Assembly (NCBI GenBank): GCA_003140295.1
Contig: PLJR01000080.1
Location: forward strand, 1,255-34,424
Reading direction: 5' to 3'
Length of the DNA: 33,170 bases
Origin: Acidobacteriota bacterium
GTDB taxonomy: Bacteria > Acidobacteriota > Terriglobia > Acidiferrales > UBA7541
Below the pieces are notes generated by a model. It was not told the DNA's origin. It saw only the letters and a list, made by a program, of their open reading frames with translations, and ran no database searches. Both the position numbers and the translations under genes were made by a program. The first letter of the stretch is position 1. Each line of letters starts with the position of its first letter. Positions 16,290 to 23,875 of the stretch are shown in pieces.

Positions 16290-16763
16290 TTATTCCTCGA
16301 GCGTGGCGATGGCTTGTGCGGCGATGGCCTCGCCGCGACCGACGGCATCGACTCCTTCGTTCGTCTTCGCTTTTAAGTTGATGCGGTCGACTCCGATGCC
16401 CAGCGCGCCGGCGAGTGCCTGCCGCATAGCTGGAAAATGCGGCAGTAGCTTCGGCCGCTCGACAATCACCGTGGCATCAATATGCTCGATGCCGAATCGT
16501 CTAGCCGAAAGCAATGCACTGGCCTGCTCCAGAAACCGCAGGCTATCTGCATCCTTCCATCGCGGATCGCTATCGGGAAAATGCGTGCCGATATCGCCCA
16601 GCCCGGCGGCGCCGAACAACGCATCGCAAATCGCGTGGGCCAGCACGTCGCCATCAGAGTGGCCGGACGGCCCCTTCTCAAATGGCACCTCGACACCGCC
16701 AATGATCAGCTTGCGCCCCGGGACGAGCCGGTGCAGATCGTAACCTATGCCCGACCGGCTCAT
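16290..16763 (-). CDS. ispF: 2-C-methyl-D-erythritol 2,4-cyclodiphosphate synthase
   Basis: MEP-pathway enzyme forming the cyclic diphosphate intermediate of isoprenoid synthesis. 157 residues, normal length. The metal site is intact: Asp9 and His11 in GIGYDLHRL and His43 in VLAHAICDALFGAAGLGDIG. Other family motifs are IGGVEVPFEKGPSGHSDGD, HFPDSDPRWKDADS and the C-terminal LKAKTNEGVDAVGRGEAIAA. Encoded 47 bases after ispD on the same strand, a widely conserved pairing, so both are probably co-transcribed from upstream. Confidence 0.97.
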   Translation of the reverse strand: MSRSGIGYDLHRLVPGRKLIIGGVEVPFEKGPSGHSDGDVLAHAICDALFGAAGLGDIGTHFPDSDPRWKDADSLRFLEQASALLSARRFGIEHIDATVIVERPKLLPHFPAMRQALAGALGIGVDRINLKAKTNEGVDAVGRGEAIAAQAIATLEE

Positions 16764-16810
16764 GCTATTTTGTCCCGCGTTTCAGACAAATTCATGACAC
16801 TAAAAAGGTC

Positions 16811-17527
16811 TTACCGGCCCGCGCGTTCCTCGGCCAGGTAGAATTCCGCGAGCGCAAGATCACCCGGCCGGGTTATCTTCAGATTACGTTCCGCTCCCAG
16901 CACAACGTAAACGTCGCGTCCCATCCGTTCTACTAATCCCGCTTCGTCCGAAGCGGTCATGCCGTCCGCGGCGGCTTGCGCAAAAGCCGCACGCAACAAT
17001 GAGGCGTGAAAAGCTTGGGGCGTCTGCGCCAGGACCACCCGCTCGCGGGGAATCGTGGCAGTGATCAGCGCCACGTCACCTGGAAGACTGGCGCGCTTCA
17101 CTTCCTTCACTGTATCCATCGCCGGGATGCCCAGTATCACCGCTCCGCGCACCTCGGCCTCGCTGATAACGCGTTCTGCCTGTTCGCGCGTAACCAGCGG
17201 GCGCACCGCATCGTGCACCAGCACAAGGTCGGTGTTCGCTGGAACTTCCGCGAGCGCGTTTCGCACCGATTCCTGCCGCGTGTCTCCGCCGCGCACGACG
17301 CGTACCGGCCGGTCAAACTGTTCTTCCGCCAGGCGGGTCGCCAGCGACTCGATGTCGTCTCCGCGAGTGGCGATCAGGAACTCGTCGATCGCGGGACACT
17401 GCGCCAGCCTTCGCAGCGTGAAAACAATTACGGGAACCCCGCTCAGCAGTCTGAATTGCTTGGGCGAATCCGCGCCCATGCGCGTTCCAAATCCGGCTGC
17501 GGGCAAGATGGCGACTATGCGAGGCAT
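16811..17527 (-). CDS. ispD: 2-C-methyl-D-erythritol 4-phosphate cytidylyltransferase
   Basis: Third enzyme of the MEP pathway, transferring CMP from CTP to methylerythritol phosphate. Nucleotide-binding signature AILPAAGFGTRMGADSPKQF is at the N-terminus; LVLVHDAVRPLVT and the later ATIPRERVVLAQTPQAF and TASDEAGLVERMG motifs match the family. From ATG 17527 it has 238 residues. The ORF-track start (17566) adds 13 residues before the first strand; no ribosome site clearly decides. It lies about 185 bases after the PIN/TRAM gene, the common bacterial neighbourhood for ispD-ispF. Confidence 0.96.
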   Translation of the reverse strand: MPRIVAILPAAGFGTRMGADSPKQFRLLSGVPVIVFTLRRLAQCPAIDEFLIATRGDDIESLATRLAEEQFDRPVRVVRGGDTRQESVRNALAEVPANTDLVLVHDAVRPLVTREQAERVISEAEVRGAVILGIPAMDTVKEVKRASLPGDVALITATIPRERVVLAQTPQAFHASLLRAAFAQAAADGMTASDEAGLVERMGRDVYVVLGAERNLKITRPGDLALAEFYLAEERAGR

Positions 17528-17670
17528 AGTATTTCGCGTGCTTTGCAATTGCCGCATCGGCGGCACAAAGGGTCAAAAGTGTATCACCAAAAGGCTCTGG
17601 AGGGGACGAATGGGGCCGCCGTGACCAATGAAGTGGCCTCTCCGCAACCGGCGGGAACTTGTTGGGCGCG

Positions 17671-17720
17671 CTCAGGTATGCGCCGCATGTATGCGCGCCA
17701 GGCGTGCGCCCTCAGGTATG
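17671..17720. repeat. 10-base direct repeat, period 40, overlapping a stop codon
   Basis: CTCAGGTATG occurs at 17671-17680 and 17711-17720. On the minus strand it reads CATACCTGAG, and the upstream copy contains the TGA stop of the PIN/TRAM gene. A partial third copy (GCATACATG) lies between them. Confidence 0.5.
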
Positions 17721-18974
17721 GGTAGGATCGGGCATGATCGAGCGCGGCAAATTTTCTACGGACTGGGTGTCTCCTCCGCCAATGCCATTCGTCGCGCCCG
17801 GCACCCGCGCCGCACTCTCGGAGCCGTGGGAGGCTGTATGCCGCGATAAGTCACCCCGCTCGTCATACCGGCCGAAAATCATTTTGCCCGCAGTGGTTTG
17901 GTGGACCGAGGTAACCGCAATGTCCACGGTCTTGTTGATGGCCCGCCGGCCGCCATCCACAACGACCATCGTTCCGTCATCCAGGTAGGCGACCCCCTGG
18001 TTGTATTCCTTACCCTCGCGAAGAATGAAGACGCGCATCGCTTCCCCGGGCAGCACCACCGGCTTTAATGCATTGGCGAGTTGGTTGACGTTAAGCACGT
18101 CGATCCCTTGCAAGGTGGCGACTTTATTTAAGTTGTAATCGTTCGTGACGATTTTGGCATCATACCGCTTGGCCAGCTCGATCAGCTTGAGATCGACCTC
18201 AGGGATCTGCGGAAAATCCTCTTCGGTAAATTCCACCTCCAGGTGCGCCATCTTCTGGATTCGCTGGAGCACTTCCAGGCCCCGCCGCCCGCGCTGCCGC
18301 TTCAGGCTGTCTGCCGAATCGGCGACCAATTGCAGTTCGCGCAGCACAAATTGCGGAATCACTAATAGCCCATCAAGGAAATGGGCCTCGCAAACGTCTG
18401 CGACGCGCCCATCGATGATGACGCTGGTATCAAAAATCTTTGGCTGGCGCCGGCCGCTCTGTTCGCTGCCGAATAGTCCGCCCAGGGCCTGCAGGTTCAA
18501 CATATCGCCCTTATTCGCGCCAATCACCAATCCAATGTAAGTCATCACCAGCAACAGCGACACGCCCAAAAATGAGCGGGAGCCTTCCGGAATCGAGGTG
18601 CGCGCCAGAACCAGGCCCATCAGATAGGCGCCGAGAATTCCCAGGATCGAGCCGACCGCCGCTCCAATCAAGCGCCGCAGGCTGGCGCGTTGCAAGCGCA
18701 TCTCGAATAAAAATACGGCGATCGAAAACAGAAGTCCGACGACACCCGCGGCCCTGGACGTCAACCCGAAAGGATGGAAGTGATACCCGGTGGCGATGCA
18801 CGCAATCGAGAAAATCAATCTGACCGTGAACTGGTCCCACCAGGTGCCAAAACGAACTTGCCGTTGCGGGCTAACTTCTTTCTGCGCCGAAATTTCGGAA
18901 GGCGGCCGCAGCGTCGCCGGTTCTGGCGTGGTGGCGCTCGCCGCCAGTGAAGAGTGGGGATAAGTGCGTGCCAT
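17712..18974 (-). CDS. membrane-anchored PIN/TRAM-domain protein (YacL-like)
   Basis: A 420-residue membrane protein with a cytoplasmic nuclease-like domain. The first 45 residues are polar and Pro-rich. About four hydrophobic helices follow (residues 48-160; e.g. GVVGLLFSIAVFLFEM, LIGAAVGSILGILGAYLMGLVLA, FLGVSLLLVMTYIGLVIGA). A PIN domain starts with KIFDTSVIIDGRVADVC and continues through VIPQFVLRELQ and IVTNDYNLNKVATLQG, which supply the acidic metal-binding residues. A TRAM domain (VLPGEAMRVFILREGKEYNQGVAYLDDGTMVVVDGG) ends the conserved part, followed by a 60-residue low-complexity tail. Substrate is presumably RNA but unproven. GAGGG lies upstream of the ATG. Placement before ispD-ispF is typical. 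Confidence 0.92.
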   Translation of the reverse strand: MARTYPHSSLAASATTPEPATLRPPSEISAQKEVSPQRQVRFGTWWDQFTVRLIFSIACIATGYHFHPFGLTSRAAGVVGLLFSIAVFLFEMRLQRASLRRLIGAAVGSILGILGAYLMGLVLARTSIPEGSRSFLGVSLLLVMTYIGLVIGANKGDMLNLQALGGLFGSEQSGRRQPKIFDTSVIIDGRVADVCEAHFLDGLLVIPQFVLRELQLVADSADSLKRQRGRRGLEVLQRIQKMAHLEVEFTEEDFPQIPEVDLKLIELAKRYDAKIVTNDYNLNKVATLQGIDVLNVNQLANALKPVVLPGEAMRVFILREGKEYNQGVAYLDDGTMVVVDGGRRAINKTVDIAVTSVHQTTAGKMIFGRYDERGDLSRHTASHGSESAARVPGATNGIGGGDTQSVENLPRSIMPDPTHT

Positions 18975-19072
18975 GATGAACCCTCATAAAAGAAAGATTA
19001 GACGTCGTACAAATGACCACCAAAAACAACCACGCGGATACTCCGGCGGGATAAATTAAATGATTGATAAAA

Positions 19073-19078
19073 ATTATA
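19073..19078 (-). promoter_or_regulatory. candidate -10 element (TATAAT, minus strand) for the PIN/TRAM gene
   Basis: An exact TATAAT on the minus strand within a strikingly AT-rich stretch (19050-19090) of the 286-base gap after alr. It implies a leader of about 90 bases. The -35 position has no good match. Confidence 0.45.
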
Positions 19079-19260
19079 AACAAAATGACGTCCCGAAATC
19101 TCGGCGCGATGTCACGCCGGATTGAAAAATCAGGCTTTCCGCATCCACTGGGAGAGCATTGTAGCATTGCCGTCAAGATGTGGTTGGAAACCGCGTCTTT
19201 ACAGGTCAACCGCCGTTTCCACATAGAATCGGCGGTTTCGAATTGTTCGACCCAGGCGGG

Positions 19261-20448
19261 CTAGCGCAGGTAAAAGCGCGGGACACGCTTGCCGAGCGCG
19301 CAGCACAGGTCCGAGGTAACCGTACCAACTTGGTGCGCGACTTCGGAGACATATTGCGACGCGGCGCCGTCAGCTCCGTAAATCGTGGCTACGTCACCCA
19401 GGCGCGCTTCGGGGATATCGGTCACATCGGCGGTAATAAGGTCCATCGAGACAGTGCCCACCATTGGCGCGAACTGTCCACGGATGATCACGCGCCCCCG
19501 GTTGGTAAGCGCGCGCGGTATTCCATCGGCGTAACCTGCGGAGATGACCGCAATGCGCGATGGACGCGGCGCCACCCAGCGGTGATTATAGCCGACACCC
19601 TGCCCCGGCAAAATATCTCGCAGCGAAATCAATCGCGAACGCAACGCCAGCGCTGGACGAAGCGGCAACTCTGCATCGGCGGCCGCGGTTTGATCGGGCG
19701 GATCGTAAGATTGGTGGTAGCCGTACAGCACTAGTCCCGGCCGGGCCATCGTGCCCCACGTGTCCGGGCGCAAAGCCACGGCTGCGCTATTTGCCAGGTG
19801 CACGAGCGGCGCAGAAAGATTCAGCGCCTGCATGCGGCCGAGCATTTCCTCAAAAATCGCACGCTGGCTCTCCGTCTGCTCGTTGCTGAAGATTTCAGAA
19901 GAGGCGAAGTGCGTGAATATACCTTCGAGATACAAGTGCGGGCAGTGGGCCAGCGTGCGCGCGAATACCCCCAGCTCAGCCGGAGCGACACCCAGCCGGT
20001 TCATGCCCGTCTCAATTTTCAAATGGAATGGCACTTTTCGGCGATGCTTGCGGGCCGCCGCGCGATCCAGCAGGCGTAACTGCTCGCAACGGGTTATTGC
20101 CGGGGTCAGCCGTTGCTCCAACAAACGGTTTTCCTCGCCCGCCCAAAAGCCTGTCAGCACCAGGATTGGTTCGCGAATTCCGGCCTCGCGCAATTCCGCG
20201 CCTTCGGCCGTACAAGTCACACCAAACCAGTCGGCGCCCGCCCTGGATAACGCGCGTGCGACGGGCACCGCGCCGTGGCCGTACGCGTTGCCCTTGACCA
20301 CGGCAAGCAGCTTGGGAGGCTCGCGACGTGCACCCTGGGCCGTCGCTGCTTTTAAATGCCGCCGAATCGCGCGCAAATTGTAGGCCAGCGCGCTCAGTCG
20401 AATTTCGGCCCATACCGGCCGCCCCTCAAATTGAATTCCGCGTTGCAT
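19261..20448 (-). CDS. alr: alanine racemase
   Basis: PLP-dependent enzyme interconverting L- and D-alanine for peptidoglycan. From ATG 20448 it has 395 residues, close to the usual 360-390. Lys52 in LLAVVKGNAYGHG is the PLP lysine (most homologues have KANAYGHG). Other signatures are HLKIETGMNRLGV, IFTHFASSE, ANSAAVALRP, MARPGLVLYGYHQS, then GVGYNHRWVAPRPSRIAVISAGYADGIPR, which includes the second catalytic tyrosine, and VGTVSMDLITADVTD. The ORF-track start at 20562 adds 38 residues unlike the family. No overlapping neighbour; the small secreted protein gene is divergent. Confidence 0.95.
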   Translation of the reverse strand: MQRGIQFEGRPVWAEIRLSALAYNLRAIRRHLKAATAQGARREPPKLLAVVKGNAYGHGAVPVARALSRAGADWFGVTCTAEGAELREAGIREPILVLTGFWAGEENRLLEQRLTPAITRCEQLRLLDRAAARKHRRKVPFHLKIETGMNRLGVAPAELGVFARTLAHCPHLYLEGIFTHFASSEIFSNEQTESQRAIFEEMLGRMQALNLSAPLVHLANSAAVALRPDTWGTMARPGLVLYGYHQSYDPPDQTAAADAELPLRPALALRSRLISLRDILPGQGVGYNHRWVAPRPSRIAVISAGYADGIPRALTNRGRVIIRGQFAPMVGTVSMDLITADVTDIPEARLGDVATIYGADGAASQYVSEVAHQVGTVTSDLCCALGKRVPRFYLR

Positions 20449-20534
20449 GTCAGACCGTCGAGAGTAATCTAAAATCGTCCCTCGGCAAAATAAGTGCATT
20501 GGCATCGCGCGCGGTATGGTAAACATTGCCGGTT

Positions 20535-20546
20535 GAGCACATGCTC
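20535..20546. promoter_or_regulatory. short palindrome in the alr / metal-efflux divergent region
   Basis: GAGCA-CA-TGCTC is a 5-base inverted repeat with a 2-base centre, in the 234-base region between alr and the divergent small secreted protein gene. It could be a repressor or activator site for either gene; no regulator is encoded nearby. Confidence 0.2.
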
Positions 20547-20682
20547 GGTCATTCTCCCGCATCGCGCGCGCCCTTTTTCCCGCTCCAGGAGCCGCCCTAA
20601 GCCAAGTGTTTACCTGTCGGAACGCAACGAAATGGCTTTTCCCGGCGTCTTACATTCATGGTAGCTTTAACTGCTCATTCGT

Positions 20683-20976
20683 ATGAACATTCGTAAGTTA
20701 ACTCGTGGCCTCCCAATCGTTTTGGCGATTTTTGCGCTTCTGCTTTTTGGCACCGCTGCCGGCGAGGCGTGTGAGGCTTGGCAACATCACGAATGCGCCG
20801 CCAATCCTCTTTGTCCGATCTGTCATCTGGGACACCAGGTAGCCGAATCCGCGGAGGGCGGCCCGCCCGTGGCCACTCCGGAAAGACTGGGCTGCCTCCC
20901 AGCCCCGCCGGAGCCTTCGTTCGCCCCCGATCTTCGCTCCCCATATTTCGTTTCGCGCGCACCCCCATCCGCTTAA
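20683..20976 (+). CDS. small secreted Cys/His-rich protein, putative metal binder
   Basis: A 97-residue protein heading the efflux operon. A signal peptide (LPIVLAIFALLLFGTAAGEA) covers residues 10-29. The mature N-terminus holds a dense cluster of potential metal ligands: CEAWQHHECAANPLCPICHLGHQ, with four Cys and four His in 23 residues, including a CPxCH element. The rest is Pro-rich and ends without structure. I do not recognise a named family; a resemblance to small DUF2946-type proteins found near copper genes is possible but not verifiable here. The location directly before a metal-type RND system suggests a periplasmic metal chaperone or sensor. No clear ribosome site precedes ATG 20683. 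Confidence 0.65.
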   Translation: MNIRKLTRGLPIVLAIFALLLFGTAAGEACEAWQHHECAANPLCPICHLGHQVAESAEGGPPVATPERLGCLPAPPEPSFAPDLRSPYFVSRAPPSA

Positions 20977-21118
20977 TAGCCTCTCTTTAAAAACCGCAGC
21001 GGCTGCAAGTGATGTTTCCTAAATGCCGCCGCGACAGCTCTGTTTTCCCACGCCACTTTCCCATGCTGCGTCTTTGACGCGCGCCCACCCCAGGCTTCCG
21101 CATTTCGCTAGGGAGGAA

Positions 21119-22591
21119 ATGGATTCCCTGATGAATACTAATAGAACGTGCGGTTCCGATTCCCGGGCTCCCAGCCGCGTCGGTCGTTGCCCGGCCACAC
21201 ACCCCGGACAGATTTTTGCCGCGGTTATCGCCTGGTCGCTGGTCGTGACCTTGACGGCACTCGGGCAGGCCCCGTCTGTCCCCGGCCAAGGGGGCCAGCC
21301 GGTCGCTCCCCCTCAGGAGCAAACCACGCCTCCCGCGGGTCCGCCACCGCCGGTGCCGCCCACCCCGACTCTGCCGCAGCGTCCCGCGCCCCCGCCCCCG
21401 GCTGTACATTTGTCATTAGACCGCGCGATCGAGTTGGCCCTGCAGCACAACCACTCGTTGCTCGCTGCGCGCACGACCATAGATCAAAATCGAGCTCAGG
21501 AAACCACCGCCTTCCTGCGCCCGAATCCCGACTTAAGTTGGGATGCGCAGTTCCTGCCGTTCTTCTCGCCGCAAGTTTTTTCCGCCGACTACTTGAAGAA
21601 TAACGCCCAATTCGACATCGGCGTCGGTTATCTGATCGAGCGCGGTAAAAAGCGGCAGCGGCGCCTCGAAGCGGCCCGCGACACCACCGCGGTCACCACC
21701 GCGACCGTGTCCGACAATGAACGCACCGTAACCTCGAGCGTGGCGCAGCAATTCACCAACGCGCTTCTGGCCAAAGCAAACCTCGAGCTGGCGCACACCG
21801 ACCTCGACAGCTTTCAGCAATCTATCGAGATCAGTGAGGCACGGTACCGGGCCGGGGCCATGAGTGAAGGCGACTTGCTGAAAATTAAACTCCAAATGCT
21901 GCAGTTTCAGATGGACCTGAGCGCCGCTGAACTCGCTCAGGTGCAGGCCCTCGCAGCGCTGCGCCAACAACTAGGTTTCGAATCGGTACCGGAAAATTAC
22001 GATGTCGAAGGCGAGCTCGCCTATCAGCCCATAACCGTTAACGAAGACGATCTGAAAATGTTGGCATTGCGCACGCGCCCCGATTTTCGGGCTGCGCAGC
22101 TGGGGGTCACGGCGGCACAGAGCCAATATTCGCTGGCACGCGCCAATGCCAAGAAAGACCTGAGCGCCAGCCTGGACTACTCGCGCGCCGCCGGCACCAA
22201 CACCGCATCGGCCTTCTTTAGCATTCCGCTCCCCATTTTTGATCGTAACCAAGGCGAGATCGCCCGCACGCAATTCGCGATCACGCAAGCCCAGGAAGGT
22301 CAGTCTTTCGCCTCGGAAGGGGTCCTCACCGACGTTACCAATGCCTACGAGAATCTCCGCACCAACAACGCCGTCGTGAACCTGTATATGGCCGGTTACC
22401 TCAAGGAAGCCGAAGACTCGCGAGATATCAGCCAGTACGCGTATCAGCGTGGCGCGGCGAGTCTGCTTGATTATCTCGATGCCGAACGCAGCTATCGTGC
22501 AACTCAACTGGCATACCACCAGGCTCTCGCGAACTACATGCTCGCTGTCGAACAGATACGCCAGGCGGTGGGCACCAGGAGTCTTCCATGA
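21119..22591 (+). CDS. TolC-family outer-membrane efflux protein (CzcC-like)
   Basis: Outer-membrane channel component of the RND efflux system, about 490 residues. A signal segment (QIFAAVIAWSLVVTLTALGQ) spans 31-50, then a Pro-rich linker of about 40 residues. Two OEP repeats follow, with the typical start LSLDRAIELALQHNHSLLAARTTIDQN and the long coiled-coil helices of the periplasmic tunnel (LELAHTDLDSFQQSIEISEARYRAGAMSEGDLLKIKL; later AYQRGAASLLDYLDAERSYRATQLAY). ATG 21119 and 21131 both lie near GGGAGGAA (21111-21118); spacing is short for the first and long for the second. The ORF-track start 21023 is less likely. The stop overlaps the adaptor start (ATGA). Confidence 0.92.
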   Translation: MDSLMNTNRTCGSDSRAPSRVGRCPATHPGQIFAAVIAWSLVVTLTALGQAPSVPGQGGQPVAPPQEQTTPPAGPPPPVPPTPTLPQRPAPPPPAVHLSLDRAIELALQHNHSLLAARTTIDQNRAQETTAFLRPNPDLSWDAQFLPFFSPQVFSADYLKNNAQFDIGVGYLIERGKKRQRRLEAARDTTAVTTATVSDNERTVTSSVAQQFTNALLAKANLELAHTDLDSFQQSIEISEARYRAGAMSEGDLLKIKLQMLQFQMDLSAAELAQVQALAALRQQLGFESVPENYDVEGELAYQPITVNEDDLKMLALRTRPDFRAAQLGVTAAQSQYSLARANAKKDLSASLDYSRAAGTNTASAFFSIPLPIFDRNQGEIARTQFAITQAQEGQSFASEGVLTDVTNAYENLRTNNAVVNLYMAGYLKEAEDSRDISQYAYQRGAASLLDYLDAERSYRATQLAYHQALANYMLAVEQIRQAVGTRSLP

Positions 22592-23823
22592 GGGTTCGTC
22601 AGCACTCTGCGGCCATTTTCCGTGGCCGAGCAGCAAGATGGCGCGCGCGCCCGGCTCCGTTCCGCCGGAGCACTGAATTTCTTGGCCTGGCAGTGCTCGG
22701 CACGGCGCTCGCAATCTCAGGATGTAGGGGGGGCGAAGATAAAGCCGGCCAGATGACCTCTTTTTCAACGACGGAAAGTGCGCAGACCAAGGCGGAGCTG
22801 TTTTCGCTGCCGGCCGATCAGATGTCTCACATTCAAATTGTTGCCGTTGCGCCTGCGCCGCTGGTGAGGACGCTGCGCTTGACCGGTTCCGTTGATTACA
22901 ACGCTTTCAAAACAACGCCGGTCATCTCGCAGGTGGGGGGGCCGGTCAGCCGGATCGTTGTCGCGCCGGGGGAGCACGTGGAAGCTCATCAGCCGATGCT
23001 CTACATTGCGAGCCCCGACTACTCGCAATTGCGATCCGGTTACATCAAAGCGCGCGATGCTCTTGAACTCGCAGACAAAATCTACAAGCGCGACCAGGAC
23101 CTCTACGCTCATCATGCGATTGCCGAGGCTGACCTGGAACAGGCTGAATCGTCCCGCAACCAAGCCCAGGCGGATCTGGACGCCAGTACCGACGCCATTC
23201 ACATCCTCGGCATCTCCAATCCGGAAACGCTGGCCAGCAAACCTGCGTCGCCCGAAGTGCCGCTCCTGGCCCCGGTCGCCGGTGAAGTAGTCGACCGGCT
23301 ATGCTCCCCTGGACAGCTGCTCACACCCGGAACCACACAATGTTTCACGCTTTCCGATATGAGCACCGTGTGGATTCTGGCCAATGTGTATCAGAACGAT
23401 CTAGCGTACGTGCACGTCGGCGACGAGGTGACCATCGAAGACGAGGCCTATCCGGGACAAATACACGGCAAAATTCAATACCTTGCTCCTGCGCTCGATC
23501 CCACCACTCGTACCTTGCAGGCCCGCATCGAAGCTTCCAATCCCGGCGAACGCCTGAAACGCGCCATGTACGTGAACGTTGAGGTCCGCGCTGGCGTTAT
23601 TCCCAAGGCGCTCCTGGTGCCTGATTCCGCCGTTCTGCGCGACGCCCAGAATATGCCCTACGTCTATCTGCAAACCGGCGCGAACCAATTTGCACGCCGG
23701 GAAGTCACCTTGGGCGAAAGCCAAAACGGCCGATCCCAGGTCGTTACGGGCTTGCAGCCGGGCGATCACGTGGTCGGTGATGGAAGCCTGTTCCTGCAAT
23801 TCCAGAACTCGTTGCAGCGTTAG
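22588..23823 (+). CDS. RND efflux periplasmic adaptor (CzcB/CusB-like membrane-fusion protein), putative lipoprotein
   Basis: A 411-residue adaptor linking pump and outer-membrane channel. A hydrophobic segment ends in a lipobox, AISGC, with Cys46, after a long basic leader. The order is typical: a beta-barrel/lipoyl first half (VISQVGGPVSRIVVAPGEHVEAHQPMLYIASPDY), a helical hairpin (about 150-215), the lipoyl second half (VPLLAPVAGEVVDRLCSPGQLLTPGTTQCFTLSD), a barrel (VWILANVYQNDLAYVHVGDEVTI) and a membrane-proximal domain (VPDSAVLRDAQNMPYVYLQTG). No His-rich N-terminal metal site is seen in the mature part. It overlaps the tolC-like gene by four bases (ATGA). Confidence 0.93.
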   Translation: MRVRQHSAAIFRGRAARWRARPAPFRRSTEFLGLAVLGTALAISGCRGGEDKAGQMTSFSTTESAQTKAELFSLPADQMSHIQIVAVAPAPLVRTLRLTGSVDYNAFKTTPVISQVGGPVSRIVVAPGEHVEAHQPMLYIASPDYSQLRSGYIKARDALELADKIYKRDQDLYAHHAIAEADLEQAESSRNQAQADLDASTDAIHILGISNPETLASKPASPEVPLLAPVAGEVVDRLCSPGQLLTPGTTQCFTLSDMSTVWILANVYQNDLAYVHVGDEVTIEDEAYPGQIHGKIQYLAPALDPTTRTLQARIEASNPGERLKRAMYVNVEVRAGVIPKALLVPDSAVLRDAQNMPYVYLQTGANQFARREVTLGESQNGRSQVVTGLQPGDHVVGDGSLFLQFQNSLQR

Positions 23824-23834
23824 GCCCGAGGCCC
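23821..23834 (+). repeat. 7-base tandem repeat at the adaptor stop codon
   Basis: TAGGCCC-GAGGCCC: the first unit starts with the TAG stop of the adaptor gene. Short, and could be chance on its own. Confidence 0.3.
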
Positions 23835-23875
23835 AACAGCGCCCTAACAGGCGCAAGAGGAAAAACGATAGCGCA

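Noticed and set aside
20990-21015. Minus-strand terminator-like GCAGCCGCTGC followed by T-rich sequence
   Set aside because: The loop would be one base and no minus-strand gene ends there.
23579-23875. 99-residue N-terminal extension of the pump ORF
   Set aside because: It runs through the adaptor gene in another frame; the family N-terminus begins at ATG 23876.
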